Below are positions 57,030-64,000 of a stretch of DNA of 64,000 bases, in pieces. The stretch's first letter is position 1; each line of letters begins with the position of its first letter. The DNA lies in IMG/VR virus record IMGVR_UViG_3300044611_001318, positions 1 to 64,000 of that record. One strand, 5' to 3'. Origin of the DNA: a virus. Made by a program: the position numbers and the translations under genes. The notes beneath the pieces are model-generated. The model did no database searches, was not told the DNA's origin, and was given only the letters and a program-made list of their open reading frames with translations.

Positions 57030-59209
57030 TGGCGGAAAGTTCGTATTCAATAAGTTTAACAGGTGATTGTACAAATAGTTCATTAGGAGCTGCGCTAATT
57101 ACTTTAGTTGGCTCAAGTCCGTATACAATCTATTGGGTAAATAATGTATTACCATCGGCAACTTTTTCAGGAAGTTCTTATTCTGTAACAGGATTAAGTA
57201 CGGGTACTTACGGATTTAATATTACAGCTTCAACTATTCCGATTAATGAAGTTATAGGACCTGTATATTTTAATATAGTTTCAGCAAGTACTGCATATAT
57301 TAACACATCTGATTTTGTAACATGTCAACCTGATAGTTCATATTTAACAGTTGTAACCACAGGAACGACTAATGGGGTAATTGACAATACTCAAGGAACA
57401 TTTGTTGGGGCAACAATTAATTTATATAAAGACTATGTATACTATGCTTCCGCAACTTCGGTTAATACCGCATATTCTTTTATAAATTTATCTGAAGGTA
57501 TGTATTACGCTCAGGTAACAGGGGATGGTAATTGCCCTTGTGAAACAGAATCTGTGATAATACATACTAATCCAAATTTACTTGATTTTGGATTATATAC
57601 AATTGATAATCCAGCATGTTCACAACAAAGTGGTAAAATATACGTTACAGGTTTAACAGGTGTTTCACCATTCATTTATCAGTGGTCACCTACTGTTGGT
57701 GGTACAGGTGATACATTTGTAACTGGGCTAACTCAAGGCTCGTACAATTTAACTGTTATAGATGCGAATGGGTGTAGTTTAACTAAAATAACAACTATTA
57801 CAAATGCTGAACCGATATCGTTTATATCTTATACAACCACACCACCAACTTGTTTTAATGCTGATGGGAGTATAACGTTTAATATTACAGGTGGAACGGC
57901 TCCGTATTTTTATTTATTAAGTAATGGTGATTCAGTTACAACATATGGTACATCTGTAACATTTAATAATATTGGGTCAGGAAGTTATACTTTAACAGTT
58001 ACGGATGTTTCGTTATGTAGTCTCTCAACATCAGTTGATTTCTTAGTTCCAAGAAGTTTTTCATTGGTATCTGAAACAGTTTCAAACTCACAATGTTCGT
58101 ATAATAGTGGGTCAATAACTGTTACATTATTAGGTGGGACACCTCCATTTATATATTCATTAAGTAATAATAGTGGTGTGACAACAACTAATACGTCAAC
58201 ACTTCAAACCAATACATTTAACAGTTTAGAGTCGGGTACATATACTTTAACAATTAATGATAGTAGTAGTGCTTGTACTTATACTAATAATATTACAGTA
58301 TTAAATGATACATCATTTAATTTTTCTATTACAGGAAATAGTACTTATTGTGGTCTTAATGATGGTTCTATCAATATATCTGTAACTCCAAGTTATACAT
58401 CTTCAACATTTTATACGTATTCACTATCAAACGGGGCTAGCTCATACCCGACAACTTCAACGACATATACCTTTACTAGTTTACCTGCAGGTAATTACGA
58501 TGTAACTATTGAAAATCTTTCAGGATGTACTCAAACTACATCAACTACAATTGATTATTTGGCACCTTATCAATTTGCGTTATATGGTACTGATTGTATA
58601 AATGGTAGTGGTGGTACGATAAGTGTTTTATTAAATGAAAGTACTGGGCCTTTTAACTTTATTTGGAGTGATAATGTTAATGGTCAAATTGGTACATATA
58701 TTACAGGTTTAACTGCTGGTACTTATGTATTAACTGTTAGCGGTACAAGTAATTGTGAAACAACTAAATCAATTGATATTAGTTGTAACCCATTAAGAAC
58801 TGCTAGCTCAACTTACAAGTATACGATTGGTAATAAAACATATCTACCTTCATCAATATTTAATTTTACAAAAATGTTAAATGAGGGATATTCTTCATTA
58901 ACAACAGGACATGAGGATTGTAAACTTAAATATGCTAAATTTAATTGTGATATAGAACTTGACGGAACGGTTTATTCAGGTACTTTCTTTACAACAACAT
59001 CTTTATCTAATTCACCGACAGTAAACGCATTTAAGACAGTTATTGATGCATTAATCAATACTATACCTGATATTAAATCTTATGAGGTTAATTTATTGAC
59101 AAATACCATCAGTATTGAATCAGATGTTGTTGGTGGTGTTGAAGTTTATAAAGATGATGTATTAACTATATCGGTAAGAATGGATTATAGTATATCTTGT
59201 CGCACTTAA
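57029..59209 (+). CDS. Tail adhesin built of SprB-type repeats
   Basis: 726 residues. About five tandem repeats of roughly 70-80 residues span residues 185-590. Each has a Cys near the start ('PACSQQSGKIYV', 'PTCFNADGSITF', 'SQCSYNSGSITV', 'TYCGLNDGSINI'), a 'GG.PPFIYSLS' strand, a 'GTYTLT' or 'GSYNLTV' turn and 'D.NGC.LT' at the end. This is the SprB repeat of Bacteroidota surface adhesins, including the gliding adhesin SprB. The C-terminal 130 residues are different ('TYKYTIGNKTYLPSSIFNFT') and probably attach to the virion. The gene overlaps the wedge gene by one base. It likely binds or mimics host surface structures. Confidence 0.75.
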   Translation: MAESSYSISLTGDCTNSSLGAALITLVGSSPYTIYWVNNVLPSATFSGSSYSVTGLSTGTYGFNITASTIPINEVIGPVYFNIVSASTAYINTSDFVTCQPDSSYLTVVTTGTTNGVIDNTQGTFVGATINLYKDYVYYASATSVNTAYSFINLSEGMYYAQVTGDGNCPCETESVIIHTNPNLLDFGLYTIDNPACSQQSGKIYVTGLTGVSPFIYQWSPTVGGTGDTFVTGLTQGSYNLTVIDANGCSLTKITTITNAEPISFISYTTTPPTCFNADGSITFNITGGTAPYFYLLSNGDSVTTYGTSVTFNNIGSGSYTLTVTDVSLCSLSTSVDFLVPRSFSLVSETVSNSQCSYNSGSITVTLLGGTPPFIYSLSNNSGVTTTNTSTLQTNTFNSLESGTYTLTINDSSSACTYTNNITVLNDTSFNFSITGNSTYCGLNDGSINISVTPSYTSSTFYTYSLSNGASSYPTTSTTYTFTSLPAGNYDVTIENLSGCTQTTSTTIDYLAPYQFALYGTDCINGSGGTISVLLNESTGPFNFIWSDNVNGQIGTYITGLTAGTYVLTVSGTSNCETTKSIDISCNPLRTASSTYKYTIGNKTYLPSSIFNFTKMLNEGYSSLTTGHEDCKLKYAKFNCDIELDGTVYSGTFFTTTSLSNSPTVNAFKTVIDALINTIPDIKSYEVNLLTNTISIESDVVGGVEVYKDDVLTISVRMDYSISCRT

Positions 59210-59228
59210 AATAGTTGAAAAACTATTT
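59209..59228 (+). terminator. Weak terminator-like hairpin overlapping a promoter-like motif
   Basis: An 8-bp stem AAATAGTT/AACTATTT (59209-59216 with 59221-59228) with a GAAA loop and no long T run. It overlaps the TATTTATC motif at 59224. Confidence 0.45.
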
Positions 59229-59231
59229 ATC
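59224..59231 (+). promoter_or_regulatory. TATTTATC late-promoter-like motif
   Basis: It ends 5 bases before the ATG at 59237 and overlaps the 3' arm of the hairpin. Confidence 0.35.
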
Positions 59232-59236
59232 ATTAA

Positions 59237-60241
59237 ATGAGTTTAGTAACAATAAATAGTTTGGGAGGAATACCTCCTTATGTTATTTCAGTTTGTGACA
59301 TATTTCAATACTCTTGTCAAACTGTGACAACAATATATGATTATATTCCACCATCTGTTAGTTTTAATATTCCGAGTCCATATTCATCGGCTCCAAAAGT
59401 TTTAATTAAAATAGTCGATTCTACAGGATGTATTTTCACACAAGAATATATGTGTGTAACACCTACTCCAACCCCAAGTATTACTCCAAGTGTCACCCCG
59501 ACAATTTCTTTAACTCCTTCAAATACTCCAACACCAAGTATTACACCATCATTTACACCTACACCGAGTATCACACCAAGTATTACACCTACACAAACAG
59601 TTACACCATCACATACCCCAACACAAACAATTACTCCAACAGTTACAAGAACTCCAACACCTACAGTTACACCTGACACTCCTATTTATGCTTATTTGTT
59701 CATTGAACCATACTCAGGTTCTGCTAGTGTTGGTTCTTACATGAATTCACTTGGTTCTAATTTTTATGGATTTACAAATACTACTAAACCAAGTAGTTCG
59801 GCTAGTACATTTGATTTAGACATGAACAAATATGTTAACTTCTCAGGATGGACAACAGGATTATTTCCAAATATTATAAAACAATTAGTACCATCGGCAA
59901 GTAGTGGACTTGATTCATACGGTAACCCATATCTTAAATATAATTTCCCAACAACAAAAGTACCTGAAAATACGGTTGGATGTAAAGCTTGGTACACTTG
60001 GATAATACCAATTAGCAGAACCAATAATCAATACCAAGTTGAGATTGATTTGGGAATAGTTAATCCAAATGTCTTTACAAGTGTAAAGACGGAACCGACA
60101 ATTTACGCTAATACATTTACTTATACAGGTAGTACTATTGCAAATACAACATACAGGGTTTACACAACATACCCATCAAATACATTTGAATTGGATAATA
60201 CTTATGACCTTTATTTTAGAGGAAGTAAGGTTGATATATAA
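59237..60241 (+). CDS. Tail fibre protein with Pro/Thr/Ser stalk
   Basis: 334 residues. Residues 1-75 resemble a SprB repeat without its start ('[13 protein letters not shown]' to '[17 protein letters not shown]'). A Pro/Thr/Ser stalk of about 75 residues follows ('TPTPSITPS' type), then a C-terminal beta domain of about 185 residues ('[20 protein letters not shown]' onward) that may bind a receptor. The domain order (repeat, stalk, head) suits a thin fibre. Nine bases separate it from the next gene. Confidence 0.6.
   Translation: MSLVTINSLGGIPPYVISVCDIFQYSCQTVTTIYDYIPPSVSFNIPSPYSSAPKVLIKIVDSTGCIFTQEYMCVTPTPTPSITPSVTPTISLTPSNTPTPSITPSFTPTPSITPSITPTQTVTPSHTPTQTITPTVTRTPTPTVTPDTPIYAYLFIEPYSGSASVGSYMNSLGSNFYGFTNTTKPSSSASTFDLDMNKYVNFSGWTTGLFPNIIKQLVPSASSGLDSYGNPYLKYNFPTTKVPENTVGCKAWYTWIIPISRTNNQYQVEIDLGIVNPNVFTSVKTEPTIYANTFTYTGSTIANTTYRVYTTYPSNTFELDNTYDLYFRGSKVDI
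59457..59682 (+). repeat. Pro/Thr/Ser-rich linker
   Basis: Tandem TPTPS/ITPS units from degenerate acaccaagtattac-type DNA. This is the second of three such linkers in the window. Confidence 0.85.
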
Positions 60242-60250
60242 TTATAGTAA

Positions 60251-62248
60251 ATGAGTTTCCCATATAAAAATCCAATATCGTCTATCCAACTAAATGGAAC
60301 ACAAAGTGTACCAAGAAACAATACGTATGGTACTACTTTCAGTGTTAATAATACGGGTGGTTATATGGAGGTTTTCAGTTTATCTGACCTTTATTATACA
60401 ATACCATCGGGAACAACGGGAAGTATTGAATATTCGGGTAATACTATTCCTATTGAGTTTACAAAAGGAACGGGAACAGCTTGGTCACCTGATGTAATTA
60501 CTTTGGCTTCAGATAATATTTCATCAGGTAGAAGACGACTTGGTATGTTGGCTTATGTTTATGAGGTTGACCAAGTTTACCAATATCATATTAATGATTA
60601 CGAGACGTTATTTAATGCTGCGACTGCTAGTACGGGATGCGCTCAAGTATCTGATTTTGGAACAACGATAAATAATAAAACTGCTGCGGGTCAGTCGTTT
60701 ATTAATTCTTGGACTGCTAACACTATTGAAGATGTTAGTGGTGCAACATATAGTACTGCGGCATGGAGAAAGTTTTCGACAGGAACTGGAGGAGGTTCAG
60801 GATTTACGTCAGTTAGAATAAATAATGTTAGTCAATTTACGTCATCACCATATAGTTATATTAATTTTAGTGGTGTTAATGTTGATATATCATCAGTTGG
60901 AAACAATACGATTGTATTATCGGCAAGTACTAGCGGAGGTGGTGGAGGAAGTGGTTCGTCAGGTAGTAGTGGTAGTTCAGGAACATCGGGAACTAATGGT
61001 AGTTCAGGTTCTAGCGGGATTAGTGGTTCTTCAGGTACTAGTGGTAGTTCAGGTTCTGCAGGAACATCGGGGAGTTCGGGTTCTACAGGTTCGTCAGGAA
61101 CAAGTGGTAGTAGTGGAACTTCAGGTAGTTCTGGTACATCTGGTTCAAGTGGTAGTAGTGGTTCTTTAGGAACATCAGGAAGTAGTGGTACCTCAGGTAA
61201 TGGTGGGTCATCGGGAACAAGTGGTTTAGATGGGATAAGTGGAACGTCAGGTTCTTCAGGGTCAAGTGGAAGTACTGGCTCTTCAGGAACTAGCGGAACA
61301 TCAGGTTTAAGTGGTTCTTCAGGAACTTCAGGTAGTTCTGGTACATCAGGTTCATCGGGTAGTTCCGGTTCTGCCGGAACATCAGGTACAGGATTTACCA
61401 CAATCACAAGTCCGGGTAGTAATAGAGTATTAACATCTGATGGGACATCTAATGCTGCGGTTGCTCAGGCTAGAATGACTTTTGATGGTACTACATTATC
61501 AGTTACAGGTAATACAAGTGTTAATGGTAATATAAGTACTACAGGTGTAACATCTTTTGGTAACGGAACATTTACAAAGGCGGGGTCAGCTACTGGTGAT
61601 GTTCTTCTTGATAATAATAGTACAGATACTCCGGGTGTTTTGTTTTATTATGCTAATAATTCAAACTTTGGTATTGATAGTTTTAATGGGTCATTTGATG
61701 TTCTAAGTGGACAGTTAGTTCGTATCACAAATAATTTAAATGAAGCAGGAGGTGCGGTAAAAATGGCTATAGATACCACAGGTAATGTGGTATTTACAGG
61801 ATTTATAAAGGCTAATGCGTGGAGAGCCGGTCAGGTAATTAACGATATTATTTTGAGTAATACTGAGGTAACTGTTAGTACTACAACTATAGCTACCAGT
61901 AATTCGGATACTGATTTTGTTACTTATAGTTATACACCATTAAGTTCTACAAGTTATTTAGTAATACATTATCATTTAGCATCTTTTGATTTTACTTCTG
62001 GTACAGGTAATGATTCATACATATCTAGAATAAAGGTTGATGGTGGTGAAATAACCTATTCAGTACAAAGCACGGTTAATGGATTTCGTACAGGTGTTTT
62101 ATTTCCATTAACGGGTAGATACACTAACTCTAATACTACCGCAAAATCGATAGTAGTTGCATGTCGTAGAAGTTTTGCGGATGATAATATCACAATAGTA
62201 AATTCATCTACTTCAATGTGGTTAAGAATAACAGAAGTTGCAAGATAA
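60251..62248 (+). CDS. Tail fibre with long Gly-X-Y triplet shaft
   Basis: 665 residues. The N-terminal 230 residues are a globular beta domain ('YTIPSGTTGSIEYSGNTIPI'), probably the attachment end. Residues about 229-378 are about 50 unbroken Gly-X-Y triplets, mainly GSS and GTS, lacking proline. After that comes a fibre-type region ('MTFDGTTLSVTGNTSVNGNI') and a beta-rich head that ends 'SMWLRITEVAR'. Collagen-like and polyglycine-II shafts are known in phage fibres; this one would trimerise into a stiff rod. The stop overlaps the next ATG. Confidence 0.75.
   Translation: MSFPYKNPISSIQLNGTQSVPRNNTYGTTFSVNNTGGYMEVFSLSDLYYTIPSGTTGSIEYSGNTIPIEFTKGTGTAWSPDVITLASDNISSGRRRLGMLAYVYEVDQVYQYHINDYETLFNAATASTGCAQVSDFGTTINNKTAAGQSFINSWTANTIEDVSGATYSTAAWRKFSTGTGGGSGFTSVRINNVSQFTSSPYSYINFSGVNVDISSVGNNTIVLSASTSGGGGGSGSSGSSGSSGTSGTNGSSGSSGISGSSGTSGSSGSAGTSGSSGSTGSSGTSGSSGTSGSSGTSGSSGSSGSLGTSGSSGTSGNGGSSGTSGLDGISGTSGSSGSSGSTGSSGTSGTSGLSGSSGTSGSSGTSGSSGSSGSAGTSGTGFTTITSPGSNRVLTSDGTSNAAVAQARMTFDGTTLSVTGNTSVNGNISTTGVTSFGNGTFTKAGSATGDVLLDNNSTDTPGVLFYYANNSNFGIDSFNGSFDVLSGQLVRITNNLNEAGGAVKMAIDTTGNVVFTGFIKANAWRAGQVINDIILSNTEVTVSTTTIATSNSDTDFVTYSYTPLSSTSYLVIHYHLASFDFTSGTGNDSYISRIKVDGGEITYSVQSTVNGFRTGVLFPLTGRYTNSNTTAKSIVVACRRSFADDNITIVNSSTSMWLRITEVAR
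60936..61388 (+). repeat. Nine-base periodic repeat encoding Gly-Ser-Ser / Gly-Thr-Ser triplets
   Basis: About 50 consecutive triplets with Gly at every third residue. Codons vary (ggt/gga, agt/tca/tct), so protein-level periodicity is kept while DNA identity is not perfect. Confidence 0.9.
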
Positions 62249-64000
62249 TGCCAATCCCACCGAATAAAATAAAATACTCAACGTCCTTTCATCCTAATAC
62301 GATTAAAGTTAAGGATTGGGTTTTGGGTATTAATGAAGGTGCGGAATACGGGCCAACAAGTGTTACAGGATTTTGGAATTCTATTATACCACCATCAGGT
62401 GGTTATACCATGTATGGAAACAAGGCAGTTGCTGGACCATCCATAGTGGTTGCTCAAAACGACTCAGAACTTATTGGTTTTACACAAGGATTTGCGGGAC
62501 AAACATTTAATACTGCTAACGAAGCGTTAGGATGGTACACAGGACAAACAGGTCTTATTTGTGTTAACCTTGATTACCCTGATATTATAACTGACGGATT
62601 AACATTATTACTTGATGCTGGTTATGTTTCATCATACCCAAGAAGTGGTTCACGATGGGATGATTTAAGTTTTAGTGGTAACAACGGAACACTAATTAAT
62701 ACTCCAACATTCAATTCAAGTAACAACGGATACCTCACATTTAACGGAAGTAATCAATATGTTAATGTTGCAGGTACTCCTGTTGGAATAACGGCATATA
62801 CCAAAAACATTTGGTTTTATCTAAACTCAACGGCTGATAATAATTTATTAAGTAGTGATACTGGTGGACACTTTATGTTCTTTGCAGGTTCAAATAAATT
62901 ATATTGTGGACATTCTGATTGGGGTAATTATACGGTTTTCCCATCGGTCACTAACTTTAGTAATGGGGTGTGGTATAATGCGTGTGTAACTTTTGATACC
63001 ATAAATGGATTTGTATTGTATGTTAATGGTGTTCAGGATAGTACATACACCACTCAAAAGACACCTATAGGGGGTAATGGTTCAACAAGGATAGGAGCGT
63101 TTGGTGATGGAGGTAATCTATTAAATGGTAGGGTTTCAGTTGCTATGACTTACAATAGAGTATTAAGTTCTACTGAAGTATTAAAAAATTACAATTCATT
63201 TTCGTCAAGATTTATTTCACCATCACCTACTCCGACAACAACAATAACCCCTACACCTACAATGACAGTTACCCCGACGATAACTCCAACAAATACTCAA
63301 ACACCGACAAATACAATTACTCCAACACCTTCCATAACTCCGACTAGAACTGTAACACCTACCCAAACACAGACACCGACAAATACGATTACTCCAACAC
63401 CAACAAGTGTGGGTGGGGTAATTAGTGGTAATTTATTTATGAAGTTAGATGCTACTAATTATGTTAGTGGTACTTGGACTGATGAAACGGGAAATGGAAA
63501 TAATGCAACTATTAATGGTGCCACTTGGTTGTCTACTGACGGAGGTATTTTTGATTTAAATGGGACTAGTAATACAATAAGTATACCTCATACTGCTAAT
63601 CTTAGTTTAAATACTACAACCCAAAGAACAATACAAGTTTGGGTTAAATTTGACGTTTTACCTAGTTCAGGTCAACAAGTTCCGGTCTTTGGAAAACTAT
63701 CCAGTTCATTTGGATTTGATGGGTATTGGGGTGGGTTATTCTCGAATGCTGGCGTTGTGAGGGTAGTTACAAATGGAACGGGGGTTCAAAAAATATCCGA
63801 CTCTACGTTAACCGTTTCAATTAATACTTGGTATTTATTTACATTTGTTTCACGAATTACCTCAACTGCTAATACCACCAAAGTGTATATTAATAATACC
63901 GAATATATAACAACCGCTCATGGTACTGATACATATAGTGAAACTAACCCTCTTTATTTGGGTTACATTGGTACTGGTATATCATCACTTTATTTAAATG
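62248..64000 (+). CDS. Adhesin with two LamG-like domains and Pro/Thr linker (3' end missing)
   Basis: ATG at 62248 overlaps the previous TAA; the frame stays open to the window end (584 codons seen). Residues 1-115 form an N-terminal domain ('KVKDWVLGINEGAEYGPTSV'). Residues about 115-320 are a LamG/concanavalin-like domain: 'GLTLLLDAGYVSSYP', 'WDDLSFSGNNGTLIN', 'YLTFNGSNQYVNV', 'FVLYVNGVQDSTYT' and 'LNGRVSVAMTYNRVLSSTEV'. A Pro/Thr linker covers about 323-388. A second LamG-like domain begins 'NLFMKLDATNYVSG' and is cut off. It resembles the adhesin at the left end. Likely role: carbohydrate binding on the host surface. Confidence 0.75.
   Translation, partial: MPIPPNKIKYSTSFHPNTIKVKDWVLGINEGAEYGPTSVTGFWNSIIPPSGGYTMYGNKAVAGPSIVVAQNDSELIGFTQGFAGQTFNTANEALGWYTGQTGLICVNLDYPDIITDGLTLLLDAGYVSSYPRSGSRWDDLSFSGNNGTLINTPTFNSSNNGYLTFNGSNQYVNVAGTPVGITAYTKNIWFYLNSTADNNLLSSDTGGHFMFFAGSNKLYCGHSDWGNYTVFPSVTNFSNGVWYNACVTFDTINGFVLYVNGVQDSTYTTQKTPIGGNGSTRIGAFGDGGNLLNGRVSVAMTYNRVLSSTEVLKNYNSFSSRFISPSPTPTTTITPTPTMTVTPTITPTNTQTPTNTITPTPSITPTRTVTPTQTQTPTNTITPTPTSVGGVISGNLFMKLDATNYVSGTWTDETGNGNNATINGATWLSTDGGIFDLNGTSNTISIPHTANLSLNTTTQRTIQVWVKFDVLPSSGQQVPVFGKLSSSFGFDGYWGGLFSNAGVVRVVTNGTGVQKISDSTLTVSINTWYLFTFVSRITSTANTTKVYINNTEYITTAHGTDTYSETNPLYLGYIGTGISSLYLN
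63219..63410 (+). repeat. Pro/Thr-rich linker between two LamG-like domains
   Basis: Tandem TPTNT, TPTPS and TQTPTNTIT units. Third such linker in the window. Confidence 0.85.

Noticed and set aside
59341-59679. 112-codon minus-strand frame with Gly/Val repeats
   Set aside because: Antisense shadow of the Pro/Thr/Ser linker.
60856-61407. 183-codon open frame on the minus strand rich in Pro/Glu/Val
   Set aside because: It is the antisense shadow of the Gly-Ser triplet repeat; its regularity comes from the 9-base period of the real gene.
60251-64000. Possible diversity-generating retroelement variable region at fibre gene ends
   Set aside because: No reverse transcriptase, template repeat or C-type lectin variable region is visible in this window.

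Overview
This window looks like part of the genome of a large T4-like myovirus (contractile-tailed Caudoviricetes) that infects a Bacteroidota host. The T4-type core is recognisable directly: family B DNA polymerase (gp43), sheath (gp18), tube (gp19), sheath stabiliser (gp15), a gp26-type baseplate protein, tape measure, LysM-like gp53-type wedge protein, hub, ssDNA-binding protein (gp32), UvsX, RNase H/FEN nuclease, gp41 helicase, NrdB, NrdA, gp25 and gp6. A Bacteroidota host is inferred from strong A+T richness, almost no Shine-Dalgarno sequences before starts, and a tail gene built from SprB-type repeats, which are typical of flavobacterial gliding adhesins. The window is cut at both ends: the gene at base 1 has lost its start and the gene at base 64000 has lost its stop.

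Layout: 1-2799 is the end of a lectin-like adhesin with a Pro/Thr linker. 2895-5675 is the DNA polymerase, followed by a bidirectional terminator. 5715-10488 is a minus-strand block: SNF2-type helicase, a superoxide dismutase fused to a nuclease-like domain, a neck-like protein and a small protein. 10546-31279 carries neck, sheath, tube, tape measure and hub genes, interrupted by a HAD-type phosphatase and a tiny minus-strand ribbon-helix-helix-like gene at 12110-12259. 31317-40488 holds two small proteins and then replication, recombination and nucleotide metabolism genes. 40556-41495 has a flavodoxin-fold reductase and a small unknown. 41522-64000 is baseplate wedge and tail-fibre/adhesin genes, mostly overlapping by 1-8 bases and probably cotranscribed.

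How the parts fit: the replication block makes nucleotides and copies DNA. The structural blocks build a contractile tail with unusually large baseplate proteins (1592, 2019 and 1865 residues). The distal genes form a modular set of adhesins: SprB-like repeats, PKD, LamG, Pro/Thr linkers and a Gly-X-Y triplet shaft. A sense-strand motif TATTTAT(A/T/C) lies 3-35 bases before the start of most structural genes and is nearly absent before replication genes. It is a candidate late promoter, and several copies are so close to ATG that the mRNA would be nearly leaderless.

The most unusual items are the SOD-nuclease fusion, the possible capsid-targeting N-termini on the SOD, reductase and other accessory proteins, the candidate +1 frameshift after the gp26-type gene, a possible membrane hairpin inside a giant baseplate protein, and host-type SprB repeats in the tail. 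No tRNA gene, CRISPR array, insertion sequence or integrase was seen, and no gene-free stretch exceeds 300 bases. All homology calls are from reading the proteins by eye; no database search was run.
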